DNA from: CATOSP01 sp034422355
GTDB lineage: Bacteria > Chloroflexota > Dehalococcoidia > Lucifugimonadales > UBA3495
Direction: 5' to 3'
Assembly (NCBI GenBank): GCA_034422355.1
Contig: DAOUJS010000058.1
Location: forward strand, 1-13,190
DNA: 13,190 nt
Shown: positions 1 through 7,744 of the stretch, piece after piece
Numbering within the stretch: position 1 is the first letter of the stretch
How the letters are laid out: each line of letters opens with the position of its first letter
Notes under the pieces: generated by a model
What the model saw: only the letters and a program-made list of their open reading frames with translations
The model's database searches: none
What the model was told of the DNA's origin: nothing
Made by a program: the position numbers and the translations under genes

Positions 1-969
1 TTCGAGGCCACCGGCATCAATCACATGTTGAGGAACGAAGCCTATGTGGGCACGGTCGTCTGGAACAGGTACGCCAAGGGCCCGGAGGGAAGGCAGAGAA
101 GGGATGATGCCGAGGTAATCCGCGTCCCCGATTGCCACACCCCGCTCGTAGAGCAGGACGTATTCGAGAAAGTGCAAGCTCTGGTGACATCCCGGCGTCC
201 ATCGGTCACGCATCCCAAGAGGATTACCAGCCGGTTTCTCCTGAGCGGCCTGGCTCACTGCGCGCATTGCGGCTCGCCTGCCATAGGTACGAACGGTAAG
301 TTCGGGAAATACACCTATTACCGGTGCAACGGCAGGGTGAGGAAGGGTAAAACGGTGTGCGATGGCCCGGCGATGAACGCCAAGAAGTTGGAAGCCTTTG
401 TGGTGGACCGGGTAAAATTGAACATACTTACCGAGGACACCCTGCGGGATTTGGTCGACTTGACCAACGAAGAATTGCGTGTGAACCAACGCCGAGCCGC
501 GAATCAGCTTGATCGATTGGATAAGGAAGCCAGGTCGGTTGAGCAGAAGCTTTCCAATCTGTACTCCGCTTTGGAGAGCGGGAAAGTGGACATAGATGAC
601 TTGGCGCCCCGGCTGAAAGAACTGAGGCTCATGCAGATTGAACTGGAGGACAGGAGGACCGAAGCGCTGGAGGAATTGGATGGGACTGGCGACAATCTCA
701 TCGCCCCGCTGGTCATGGACCACTACGTGGAAGACCTGCGCAGCGTCCTGGAGAGCGCATCATTCATGGAATGCAAGCGCTTTCTCAGCACATTCATCAG
801 AAGGATCGATTTCAATAAACAGCAGGTAGGCATCGAGTACACCGTGCCGATGCCTGTCTGCGATGGGAAAAACCAGACGACCGAAGTACTTCACGTCAAC
901 GGAGTTGGCTCCCGAGGCAGGATTCGAACCTGCGACCTAGCGGTTAACAGCCGCCCGCTCTACCGCTGA
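1..969 (+). CDS. Large serine recombinase, C-terminal part (5' end outside window)
   Basis: The frame is open from the first base, so the N-terminal resolvase-type catalytic domain must lie to the left. What remains is the end of the 'recombinase' DNA-binding domain (LRNEAYVGTVVWN, about residues 10-22 of the visible part), a zinc ribbon (CAHC, then a Cys in YYRCNG and another in KTVCDG) and a Glu/Lys/Arg-rich coiled coil (visible residues about 155-225). This order is that of large serine integrases of phages and integrative elements, which join attP and attB DNA. The last 21 codons or so (from GSRGRIRTCDL on) lie antisense to tRNA-Asn and the stop codon comes from the tRNA sequence. The reading frame itself looks intact. 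Whether the missing catalytic half is intact cannot be seen. Family call is solid; element type is unknown. Confidence 0.9.
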   Translation, partial: FEATGINHMLRNEAYVGTVVWNRYAKGPEGRQRRDDAEVIRVPDCHTPLVEQDVFEKVQALVTSRRPSVTHPKRITSRFLLSGLAHCAHCGSPAIGTNGKFGKYTYYRCNGRVRKGKTVCDGPAMNAKKLEAFVVDRVKLNILTEDTLRDLVDLTNEELRVNQRRAANQLDRLDKEARSVEQKLSNLYSALESGKVDIDDLAPRLKELRLMQIELEDRRTEALEELDGTGDNLIAPLVMDHYVEDLRSVLESASFMECKRFLSTFIRRIDFNKQQVGIEYTVPMPVCDGKNQTTEVLHVNGVGSRGRIRTCDLAVNSRPLYR

Positions 970-980
970 GCTACTCGGGA
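906..980 (-). tRNA. tRNA-Asn (anticodon GTT)
   Basis: The minus strand folds into a full cloverleaf of 75 nt including an encoded CCA. The acceptor arms TCCCGAG and CTCGGGA pair over 7 bp, with discriminator G. The D arm is GCTC/GAGC, the anticodon stem is GGCGG/CCGCT with loop CTGTTAA (anticodon GTT, Asn), and the T arm carries GTTCGAATC. The 3' half overlaps the end of the recombinase gene on the opposite strand. The gene appears intact, so an integrated element has either left the host tRNA whole or rebuilt its 3' end. Confidence 0.95.
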
Positions 981-1011
981 ACGCTTGAGATGGATACGTA
1001 ACACCACTACG

Positions 1012-1040
1012 ATTGTAGCATCACGGTGCGCTGCAAACAA
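1012..1040 (-). promoter_or_regulatory. Promoter of tRNA-Asn
   Basis: On the minus strand TTGTTT (1040-1035) lies 17 nt upstream of TACAAT (1017-1012), which matches the -10 consensus at 5 of 6 bases. The start would fall near 1005, about 25 nt before the tRNA 5' end. The -35 box matches only at its first three bases. Confidence 0.6.
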
Positions 1041-1323
1041 CCGCGCTTTTCCAGTCCCGGCATTCCATTTCCCGGCGGTACATGCGATGCCCAACGGTGA
1101 GCAAGCGCGAACCGGTCAGGATTGCGACGAACATGGCCGCAATGGACATCCCGAACGGCAGACTCCGCTTTGCCTGCCACAATCGGGTAGGCTTGAGAAC
1201 ACAGGCACGGTTATTGATTTCGGGACGCCGGTGCGGGTAGGCTATATCGGCGGCTATAGGGCCACAATCAGACTCAGTGCAGCCGCCGCAACCCTGGCGG
1301 ATGGCCACCGGAATCTTCATCAT
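1021..1323 (-). CDS. Doubtful small hypothetical protein with one hydrophobic segment
   Basis: This ORF of about 100 aa starts at ATGATG (1323), with AGGA about 12 nt upstream. The product has a CGGC/C cysteine group near the N-terminus and one possible membrane segment (SIAAMFVAILTG). Third-position GC is only moderate and I recognise no family. The tRNA-Asn promoter overlaps its 3' end, which argues slightly against it. It is the only candidate gene in the 390-base gap 985-1376; otherwise I see nothing there but that promoter. Confidence 0.25.
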   Translation of the reverse strand: MMKIPVAIRQGCGGCTESDCGPIAADIAYPHRRPEINNRACVLKPTRLWQAKRSLPFGMSIAAMFVAILTGSRLLTVGHRMYRREMECRDWKSAVVCSAP

Positions 1324-1376
1324 CCGTTTGGATTCCTGTTGCGACCAGACAACGCTGGCTACTGCGCGATTGTCGA

Positions 1377-2429
1377 ATGGCGGAGCAACTACCCAACACC
1401 GCAGCACAACTCGGGCGAAATCCCCGGATGCACCTGTCGGGGAACCACAGCAGGGCGCTGGTGGCCGGGGTCGTTTGCCTGGCGCTCATTGGAGTGCTGG
1501 TTGTCGTCCTCGACTGGCGCAACGTGCGCATGTCCATCGCCGCCGCCGATTGGCGGCTGGTATCTGCCGCGGTTGTCGCAGCGTTTTTCTCCTACGCCTG
1601 CTCGACCTACAGCTACGCCCTGCTGAACCGTTCCTTTGGAATAAACCTTCGCCCCCGGACGCTCCTGGGGATTGGATTCCTTTCCTCTGCCATGATCACC
1701 ATGATAGGCGGGGTGGCAGGCCATCCGTTGCGCCTGTTGCTATTGGTGCGGCGCGGCGTCCGCGCGGGGGACGCCCTGGCGCCGTCTTTGTTCCACGGAT
1801 ACCTGGAAAGCCTTATCTTCTTTTTCATCATTCCCGCCGGGCTGGCATATCTCGCGTTTCGCCATCCGCTGCCAACCCCCCTGGCAATGGCTGCCGGAGC
1901 CGGAGCCCTGGCGCTGGCAGTGGGTTTTGCGGCAGCCGCCTTGGTGATCTTCGTGCACCCCATACGTGGACGCACCCTCGGGTTTGTGGGATGGGTCTGG
2001 CGGATGGTGACGCGGCGCAGGTTGGCCCGCGGGCTCAACGACTTCGAGGAGACCCTCCGCCACGGCCTCTCATCGGTCACTACTCGTCCGGTCCACCTGA
2101 TTGCGCCCGTCGGGCTAATCGTATTGGACCGGGCTTCACGAGTCGCGGTGGTCTGGCTGTGTTTCGAGGCGTTGGGCGGCGGAGTCGCGCCGGAGGTGGT
2201 AGTGACCGGGTTCGCCATCGGCGTGGCGGCCGGAGTGATGTCTATGGTGCCGGGTGGACTGGGAGTGCAGGAAGGCTCAATGGCCGGGGTCTTTCACCTG
2301 TTGGGCGCACCGCTGGAGCAGGCAGTGCTTGTTACCCTGCTGTTCCGGGTGGTCTACTCGGTTATTCCCTTCCTGGTAAGCCTGAGCCTATACTGGAGAG
2401 CCCTCCGCGCCAGAAGGCCGGTGGACTAG
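1377..2429 (+). CDS. LPG-synthase-TM / UPF0104 family membrane protein
   Basis: A 350-aa polytopic inner-membrane protein of the lysylphosphatidylglycerol synthase transmembrane (UPF0104, flippase-like) family. Hydrophobic segments lie at about 27-46, 62-84, 97-123, 139-160, 167-194, 237-266, 273-292 and 315-340. The family signature is clear near the C-terminus: VPGGLGVQEG (291-300), followed by LEQAVLVTLLFRVVYSVIPF. There is no soluble aminoacyltransferase domain, so this is the transmembrane part alone. Such proteins are often linked to lipid or glycan export or flipping, but the substrate here is unknown. No good Shine-Dalgarno precedes ATG 1377; ATG 1428 (residue 18) is an equally possible start and would remove a polar N-tail. 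Its stop overlaps the stop of the convergent lipA. Confidence 0.85.
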   Translation: MAEQLPNTAAQLGRNPRMHLSGNHSRALVAGVVCLALIGVLVVVLDWRNVRMSIAAADWRLVSAAVVAAFFSYACSTYSYALLNRSFGINLRPRTLLGIGFLSSAMITMIGGVAGHPLRLLLLVRRGVRAGDALAPSLFHGYLESLIFFFIIPAGLAYLAFRHPLPTPLAMAAGAGALALAVGFAAAALVIFVHPIRGRTLGFVGWVWRMVTRRRLARGLNDFEETLRHGLSSVTTRPVHLIAPVGLIVLDRASRVAVVWLCFEALGGGVAPEVVVTGFAIGVAAGVMSMVPGGLGVQEGSMAGVFHLLGAPLEQAVLVTLLFRVVYSVIPFLVSLSLYWRALRARRPVD

Positions 2430-3346
2430 CCGGCGGACGCGGGCGGCCTTGACGCATCGTGTTGCTCGTCGGCGTGATAGGAACTGCGGACGAGCGGACC
2501 TGACGCGACATGCTTGAACCCCATCCGCTCCCCAGCCTCCCGTAGCATGGCAAACTCATCCGGCGTGTAGAAGCGGTCGATGGGGATGTGCTTCGCCGAC
2601 GGGCGCAGGTACTGACCGATGGTCAACAGGTCGCAGTCAACTTCCCGGAGGTCCTCCATCGTTTCGATGATTTCGTCGATGCTCTCACCCATCCCGGCGA
2701 TGATTCCGGACTTGGTGACGGTGGCGGGGTCAAGCTGCTTGGCCTTGGCGAGCAGGTCCAACGATAGGCGGTAGTCTCCCCTCGGGCGGACTCGGTGGAA
2801 CACCCTCCGGGTTGATTCGACGTTGTGGTTCAGGACATCCGGCCGCTCGTCGACCACTTTCTTCAACGCAGTCCACGAACCGGCAAAGTCGGGAATCAGC
2901 ACCTCCACGCGGCATCCGGGCGACTTTTCCCGCACCTGCCGAATACATGCAGCGAAGATGAAGGCCCCGCCGTCCTGGAGGTCGTCCCGGTTCACCGATG
3001 TAATCACGCAGTAGCCGAGGCCCATCGTGGCAACCGTCTCGGCCAGGCGCGCCGGCTCCTGGAGGTCGATCCCGGTGGGCCGACCGGTGGTCACGGCGCA
3101 GTAGTGGCAGCGCCGGGTGCAGATGTCGCCCAGAATCATGAAGGTGGCCGTCCCGCGTGCCCAGCACTCTCCAATGTTGGGACAATGGGCTTCTTCGCAG
3201 ACAGTATGGAGTTGCTGCTCCCGCACCAGGTTCTTGAGGCGGATGTAGCCCGGGTTGCCGGGCGCCGGCACCTTGAGCCATTCCGGCAGTCTGGGTCTCA
3301 GCGGCGCCTGGCTAGGTCCACTAACCATGAAGGATCCGTCCCGCAT
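2426..3346 (-). CDS. lipA: Lipoyl synthase (LipA)
   Basis: A radical-SAM enzyme that inserts two sulfurs into protein-bound octanoyl groups, making the lipoyl cofactor of 2-oxoacid dehydrogenases and the glycine cleavage system. All signature residues are present: the auxiliary cluster motif CEEAHCPNIGEC (C-x4-C-x5-C), the radical-SAM motif CTRRCHYC (C-x3-C-x2-C) and the C-terminal RSSY that ligates the auxiliary cluster. From ATG 3346 the protein is 306 aa, normal for LipA. AGGGG stands 10 nt before this ATG. A GTG at 3397 would add 17 unlikely residues, and ATG 3328 is an alternative. It is the last gene of the minus-strand run tyrA-gmk-lipA, 87 nt after gmk. No lipB is in the window. Confidence 0.96.
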   Translation of the reverse strand: MRDGSFMVSGPSQAPLRPRLPEWLKVPAPGNPGYIRLKNLVREQQLHTVCEEAHCPNIGECWARGTATFMILGDICTRRCHYCAVTTGRPTGIDLQEPARLAETVATMGLGYCVITSVNRDDLQDGGAFIFAACIRQVREKSPGCRVEVLIPDFAGSWTALKKVVDERPDVLNHNVESTRRVFHRVRPRGDYRLSLDLLAKAKQLDPATVTKSGIIAGMGESIDEIIETMEDLREVDCDLLTIGQYLRPSAKHIPIDRFYTPDEFAMLREAGERMGFKHVASGPLVRSSYHADEQHDASRPPASAG

Positions 3347-3433
3347 GCCGGCTGATCCCCTGCATACAATTCCCGGCGAGACTTGCCCCTTTCGCACAGG
3401 CAGGGACAGGAACAGACTTGCACGGAGATGGGT

Positions 3434-4054
3434 TCATATTTGCGGGACCTCACGGAGTGTCACGCGGCACTTCTCCGCCCGGATGATCGCGTCGATGTCC
3501 GCCACCGCCTGCTCCAACTCCCCATCCCGGTTGACCACCCGGTAATCGAATTCACCGGCACGGGACAACTCGTCCCTGGCGGTTTGCAGCCGCAACTCCA
3601 ACTCCTCGACGTCCTCGGTCTCCCGCCGGGCCAGCCGGTCCCTCAGAGCATCGAGACTTTCCGGGACCATGATTATGAAGACCGCGCCGGGGACGATCTT
3701 GCGGATGGTGGCGGCGCCCTGCACATCGATCTTCAGGAACACGTCCCGGTTATCCCGCAGGGCGTCCCGCACCTGGCCCCGGGGCACGCCGTACCACTTT
3801 CCATACACCTGGGCCGATTCCAGCAGCTCGTTGCGCTCTCTCAGATCCAGGAACGATGCGGTGTCCAGGAATATGTAGTCCGTTCCATCCTGTTCGGACT
3901 CCCGCCTGGGCCTGGTGGTTGCAGTCACCGCGAAACGCCAGGGACGGTCAAGCCGTTTCAGCGCGTCCAGAGCTGCGTCCTTGCCGACGCCGGAGGGCCC
4001 AGAAAGCACCACCAGCAACGGCGAAGTCGAGAAGTCCTCAGATGCTTTATACAT
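3434..4054 (-). CDS. gmk: Guanylate kinase (Gmk)
   Basis: At 206 aa this has the usual bacterial length. It phosphorylates GMP or dGMP with ATP, an essential cytosolic step of GTP synthesis. Visible motifs are the P-loop GPSGVGKD (19-26), the GMP-binding TTRPRR (46-51), YGKWYGV (84-90), KIDVQGA (108-114), the lid segment around RRETED (143-148) and FDYRVVN (169-175). The P-loop ends in Asp where most kinases of this fold have Ser or Thr; from memory GKD forms occur in Gmk of some Chloroflexota, but I could not check this. No Shine-Dalgarno precedes ATG 4054. The gene sits 64 nt after tyrA, so translation from a shared transcript is likely. Confidence 0.95.
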   Translation of the reverse strand: MYKASEDFSTSPLLVVLSGPSGVGKDAALDALKRLDRPWRFAVTATTRPRRESEQDGTDYIFLDTASFLDLRERNELLESAQVYGKWYGVPRGQVRDALRDNRDVFLKIDVQGAATIRKIVPGAVFIIMVPESLDALRDRLARRETEDVEELELRLQTARDELSRAGEFDYRVVNRDGELEQAVADIDAIIRAEKCRVTLREVPQI

Positions 4055-4118
4055 CTGTCACGTCCGGGTTGGGATAGTTGCCGAAGATACCCGGGACCAG
4101 CCCATGTGACTCCGCCCG

Positions 4119-5195
4119 CTACCTGCGGCGTTCCTGGTCGCGGCCGCCGAAGAACTGCCGTGATTTCTCCATGAGCCTGCGTCCAGCGAACATCTCCCCC
4201 ATGCTTTCAGCGAAGCTGGGTATTTCTGGCGAAGCCTCCCGAGACCTTGAGTTGACTTCGCCGGCCAGCCACTGGCCCCGCGCTACTGCGGCATCCTCAA
4301 AGAGCTTCTGGAGGCCCTCAATATCGGACTCCATCGAGGGCTTCGACAGGGCCTGGTCGGCCAGGACTTGGATCGACCGTTGCAACTCCTGGGTGTCCTC
4401 CTTAGTCTGAGTGTCCAATGACTGCCGGATGTAGTAAAGTTCACGGATGAAGGCATCGATCCACGCGACGATGTGCTGGGAATTTGTCGCGCAGATGTCC
4501 CGGTGCATTATGGGGTCTCCCGACGCAAGCCGTGTCAGGTCGTGATAGCCCGAGGACGCAAGTTGGGCGATGTCTTCCCAGTTGGCGCTCTTGGAGGTGC
4601 AGCCTACCAGCCCCACGGAGAGCATAAATGGCAGGTGACTGACAGCCGCCACGAAGCTGTCATGCTCGTCTACGCCGATGTAGAAGGGGCGGGCGCCAAC
4701 GGCCTGCACCAGCGTAGCCACCTCTGATACGGCCTGCTCGCGGGCGTCAGCCCTGGGTATCACGCAGTAAGCCTTGTCGCGGAACAGGTTGGCGTCGGCG
4801 TTCTCCGGGCCGGGCGTCTCCCTCCCCGCCATTGGATGCCCGCCGACGAAATCTATGCCCCGCGGCAGGTATTCCTCGGCCCAGTCCAAGACCACCCGTT
4901 TCGAGCTGCCAACGTCGGTTACGAGGCAGCCATTGGGAAGTTCCGGGCCAATAATCTCCATCAACTCCTTCATGGCCATGACCGGAGTGGCCAGGACCAC
5001 GATGTCCACATCACGGAGGGCGTTCAGCAGCCGGTTCTCAACGCGGTCGAACCCGCCTGACTTTTGCGCGCCGGCCCGGGACCGGCTGTCGGAGTCCGTA
5101 CCGACGATTTCGACGTTCCTCAGATTCGCCTGCTTCAGCGCCAGCGCAAGAGAGGTGCCGATTAGCCCAGTACCGATTATCGTGATCTTGGCCAA
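4119..5195 (-). CDS. tyrA: Prephenate (or arogenate) dehydrogenase (TyrA)
   Basis: This 358-aa protein catalyses the NAD(P)-dependent oxidative decarboxylation of prephenate to 4-hydroxyphenylpyruvate in tyrosine synthesis. It opens with a Rossmann motif, KITIIGTGLIGTSLA (GTGLIG at 8-13). VTDVGSSK (92-99), GGHPMAG (118-124) and SHLPF (186-190, with the usual active-site His) follow, then a helical dimerisation domain with GYHDLTRLA. There is no chorismate mutase fusion or recognisable ACT domain. The C-terminal 50 residues are charged and family-atypical. The start is TTG: GGGAGGA sits 5 nt before it, no in-frame ATG exists upstream, and the Rossmann motif begins at once. An out-of-frame ATG at 5200 would encode only seven codons. 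A weak -10-like TAAGAT lies further upstream. Whether prephenate or arogenate is preferred cannot be told. Confidence 0.93.
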   Translation of the reverse strand: MAKITIIGTGLIGTSLALALKQANLRNVEIVGTDSDSRSRAGAQKSGGFDRVENRLLNALRDVDIVVLATPVMAMKELMEIIGPELPNGCLVTDVGSSKRVVLDWAEEYLPRGIDFVGGHPMAGRETPGPENADANLFRDKAYCVIPRADAREQAVSEVATLVQAVGARPFYIGVDEHDSFVAAVSHLPFMLSVGLVGCTSKSANWEDIAQLASSGYHDLTRLASGDPIMHRDICATNSQHIVAWIDAFIRELYYIRQSLDTQTKEDTQELQRSIQVLADQALSKPSMESDIEGLQKLFEDAAVARGQWLAGEVNSRSREASPEIPSFAESMGEMFAGRRLMEKSRQFFGGRDQERRR

Positions 5196-5345
5196 GACAT
5201 TCCTCCCGCGCTAGTGGTTAGTAGAGAGTGGCCGACCCGCCGGGCACTAATCACTAATTACGTTTCAGGCTATCTTACACCATACCCGCCGACGTGGGGA
5301 ACCTGTACGCCGGTTGATGCCACGCATGCCGAGCTTGGGGGGATG

Positions 5346-5367
5346 ATAGCAGCAATTAGGCTGCTAT
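5346..5367 (-). terminator. Stem-loop with the membrane-protein stop codon in its loop
   Basis: ATAGCAGC (5346-5353) and GCTGCTAT (5360-5367) form a perfect 8-bp stem with a 6-nt loop. The loop contains the TAA stop of the 523-aa membrane protein. No U-tract follows on the minus strand (it reads TCATCCCCCC), so a classical intrinsic terminator is not certain. It may instead serve as a 3'-end or stability element. Confidence 0.4.
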
Positions 5368-6927
5368 GGGCTGCGCCAGTATCCAGAGACTCACGACGGT
5401 GTACATCACCATCAGCGTGAGCATTGGGTACTGGCTGTTCATCGCCATGCTGCGGTCCTGGAAAATGCGCATGGACGCCAGGTGGGCCAGGTATACCGCG
5501 ATGACGTGCCCCACTACGACCACGGCCACCGACAGGAACCACAGAATTTCTGCCGTGATGATGCCCTGGTATACCTGGTAGTCAGCCGTGCCGAACAGGT
5601 CCCATCCGAAACCGAACGGGTCGGATGCCAGGTTGATGATTAGTTGCCCCTGGACCAGCAGCAGGGTGATGAAGTGGGAGATGTTGTAGGCCAGCGCTAT
5701 GGGTATCAGGGAATAGGCGAAGGCCCGGGCCAGTTCCATCGCGCCAAGGCTCTTCCCCACAGCCCCCGCCATGAAGAAGCAGAACAGCAGGTACACGAGG
5801 AAGAAGGCCACCGGGAACAGCAGTACCCCCAACGTATCGGCAATGGTCAGACCGTTCACCACCGGATTGCCCATCAGCGTTGGGAAGGCGGTTAGAAACA
5901 CCGACTGGACGTTGGCCCATGCCGATGTCGCGCCGAACCCGTCGAATGTCACCGTCGCCAGGAGGAGCACCACCACGGCCAGGACGTCGTTGGAGACCGG
6001 CTCATTCCGGGACAACCCCATTGCGAACGGACGGAGGCTGATTTGCCTGCTGCCTGACTTCTCGAAGCATTCGTAGCAGTCCACGCAGCCGTCCCACTCG
6101 CTCAGGTCAATCGAGTCCGCCGTATCGTGACATCCGGCCGTACACACCCGGCAAGCTTCCGGGTCTGCCACACGTACCTCCGTAATGGAGAAACGGGCAA
6201 GGAAGCCGAACACCACCGAGAACACCTCTCCGTTCCTCAACCACCGGCCCTTGCCGAATATCGCCATCCCCGCAAACGTAATCACCGAGTAGATGATCGC
6301 CATCCATGCCACTAGCACTGGGACGGCGGACCTGGGAAAAGCGTCCTGGAGCCATGCGAATGCCAGGAATAGGACCAGTGCGGGCCACATCCCCCACCCT
6401 TGCGGGTACTCGCGCACCGGGGCCAGTTGGGATCCCGGTCGCAACTTGACGTATATCCATTCCCACCAGCCGAACAGTATCTTCCACGGATTGATGACAG
6501 CCCAAACATTTCCTATCAGCGCCGCAACGTAGGCCATGCCCACCCACCAGATAATCCACACGAAGCTGGGGGCGAAGTTGGCAGAGGGCGTCTGGTTTCC
6601 AAACAGGCCCGTAACAATCACGACCACCAACAGGAACACTGAGGCCAGCTTGATGGGAAATCCCAGGAATCGAGCCGTGAGGACCCACCTCAACCATCCA
6701 TGCCGAAGCAGATCGTACCGCCAGTAAGACCCACTGCGTGTCGTCCCTCTGACGAACAGGCCCATGACGGCAAACGACAGGGCCACCACCGCGCCCGATC
6801 CCAGCAGGAAATACCCCAACGGCACCGGCAATTCCGTCCGCTCTCCGAACCCGTGAGCGTAGGCCGGAGCGGCTCCAATCAACAGTACAAACGCCGACAA
6901 CGGAAGAATGGTCTTGAGGTGTTTCAT
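5356..6927 (-). CDS. Polytopic membrane protein with six-Cys cluster
   Basis: A 523-aa protein with a clear signal peptide (1-24, ending AYA/HG), about ten membrane helices (about 38-59, 90-110, 120-145, 178-195, 202-222, 313-328, 362-388, 400-427, 456-485, 502-520) and a hydrophilic loop of about 65 residues in the middle. That loop holds C259-x2-C262-x3-C266-H267 and C281-x2-C284-x2-C287, a likely metal or Fe-S site. If cleavage follows AYA, the mature protein starts with His25. Several His lie within helices (H418, H474, H482). From memory, related actinobacterial proteins carry the label 'fenitrothion hydrolase'; I do not claim that activity. It starts 15 nt after the upstream gene's stop without a strong Shine-Dalgarno, so translational coupling is likely. 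Function is unknown; a metal-dependent membrane redox or transport role is a guess. Confidence 0.75.
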   Translation of the reverse strand: MKHLKTILPLSAFVLLIGAAPAYAHGFGERTELPVPLGYFLLGSGAVVALSFAVMGLFVRGTTRSGSYWRYDLLRHGWLRWVLTARFLGFPIKLASVFLLVVVIVTGLFGNQTPSANFAPSFVWIIWWVGMAYVAALIGNVWAVINPWKILFGWWEWIYVKLRPGSQLAPVREYPQGWGMWPALVLFLAFAWLQDAFPRSAVPVLVAWMAIIYSVITFAGMAIFGKGRWLRNGEVFSVVFGFLARFSITEVRVADPEACRVCTAGCHDTADSIDLSEWDGCVDCYECFEKSGSRQISLRPFAMGLSRNEPVSNDVLAVVVLLLATVTFDGFGATSAWANVQSVFLTAFPTLMGNPVVNGLTIADTLGVLLFPVAFFLVYLLFCFFMAGAVGKSLGAMELARAFAYSLIPIALAYNISHFITLLLVQGQLIINLASDPFGFGWDLFGTADYQVYQGIITAEILWFLSVAVVVVGHVIAVYLAHLASMRIFQDRSMAMNSQYPMLTLMVMYTVVSLWILAQPIAA

Positions 6928-6942
6928 CGCAACCGGACGCTC

Positions 6943-7485
6943 TTAGGTCTCATGCTGCCGCCGTCTGCGTCCTGCACGTATACGGTCCCATATCCATATC
7001 CCCAGTGCCGTTAGCGCCACGAATGCCGCCAGGACATACACCAGGTCGAGACCCTGTGCGGGCCTGACCTGCATCGGCAGCACAAGCTGGCCCGGCCCCA
7101 GTGGGCCGTCGGCATCTACCGTCAGCGTCCAGGCGCCTTCCGTATCCAACGGCAGATCGGCCTCGTAGAACCGGAGGTCCAACGCCGAGTTGACCGCCCT
7201 CACCGGCCCGGTGTCAGTGGCCCCTTCCGGCCCGTCGGCGGTGACATCAATCAGGGCATCCGTAAGGGGAGTTTCACCTGCCGCCTCATTGACCAGAACC
7301 GTGACGTGCAGCGTGCCGACCCGTGGCGTTCCGGGCAGAATGCCAACTTCCAGCAGGTACGGCCCGGCCGGTGCGTCCTTCACCAGCAGGCGCGACGCGC
7401 CGTTGGCCAGCAACTCCCCTTGCCCGGCCAACAGCCACAGGGCGGCGGGGACTATGATGGCTTGCAGCAGCAACATGCTTTTCAC
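6943..7485 (-). CDS. Exported, membrane-anchored Ig-like (YtkA/FixH-like) protein
   Basis: From GTG 7485 this is a 180-aa protein: an N-terminal hydrophobic segment (5-22) ending LLANGA (probable signal peptide or anchor), a beta-rich extracytoplasmic domain (about 40-142) with repeated strand-like stretches (GPYLLEVGILPGTPRVG, GAWTLTVDADGP), one C-terminal helix (148-167) and a basic tail RIRAGRRRRQ that should stay in the cytoplasm. The domain resembles YtkA/FixH-like folds that accompany metalloproteins, but I see no obvious copper ligands. Alternative starts are TTG 7497 and ATG 7476; none has a strong Shine-Dalgarno. GTG is preferred because it gives a Lys before the hydrophobic core. 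It probably forms an operon with the ten-helix protein downstream. Confidence 0.6.
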   Translation of the reverse strand: MKSMLLLQAIIVPAALWLLAGQGELLANGASRLLVKDAPAGPYLLEVGILPGTPRVGTLHVTVLVNEAAGETPLTDALIDVTADGPEGATDTGPVRAVNSALDLRFYEADLPLDTEGAWTLTVDADGPLGPGQLVLPMQVRPAQGLDLVYVLAAFVALTALGIWIWDRIRAGRRRRQHET

Positions 7486-7572
7486 GTCTTGGACCAATCC
7501 GGTCGATGCCCCAGCCCCAATTCCAGCCGGACAACCCGAGTGCAGAGGTGCGTAACGACGGGGTCCGGCGCC

Positions 7573-7601
7573 ATTTTAGACGGGCAAGGGCAGTCGGTCA
7601 T
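7573..7601 (-). promoter_or_regulatory. Promoter of the Ig-like / Cys-cluster membrane operon
   Basis: On the minus strand ATGACC (7601-7596, 4 of 6 matches) lies 17 nt before TAAAAT (7578-7573, 5 of 6). The start would fall near 7566, about 80 nt before the GTG start. The 250 bases between 7498 and 7744 hold nothing else convincing. Confidence 0.45.
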
Positions 7602-7744
7602 GTACCGGCGCGTTGTGGGAATCACGAATTTGCTTGCCTGTCGTGCAGATGAGGTACGTATGGAGAAGCTCGATGAGATGGGAGGCAGAATAGAATGGGA
7701 GACCAATTGCAGGCGGACAGTTTACACGGCACTCCCGCCAGACG

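Noticed and set aside
2825..3355. Long plus-strand frame antisense to lipA, and similar long antisense frames over the membrane and hydrolase genes
   Set aside because: These are shadows of strongly recognised genes on the minus strand and show no family features.
7482..7706. A 74-codon minus-strand frame whose TGA overlaps the GTG start of the Ig-like gene (GTGA)
   Set aside because: The overlap suggests coupling, but the product has no recognisable pattern, no good ribosome-binding site, and the likely promoter of the downstream gene lies inside it.
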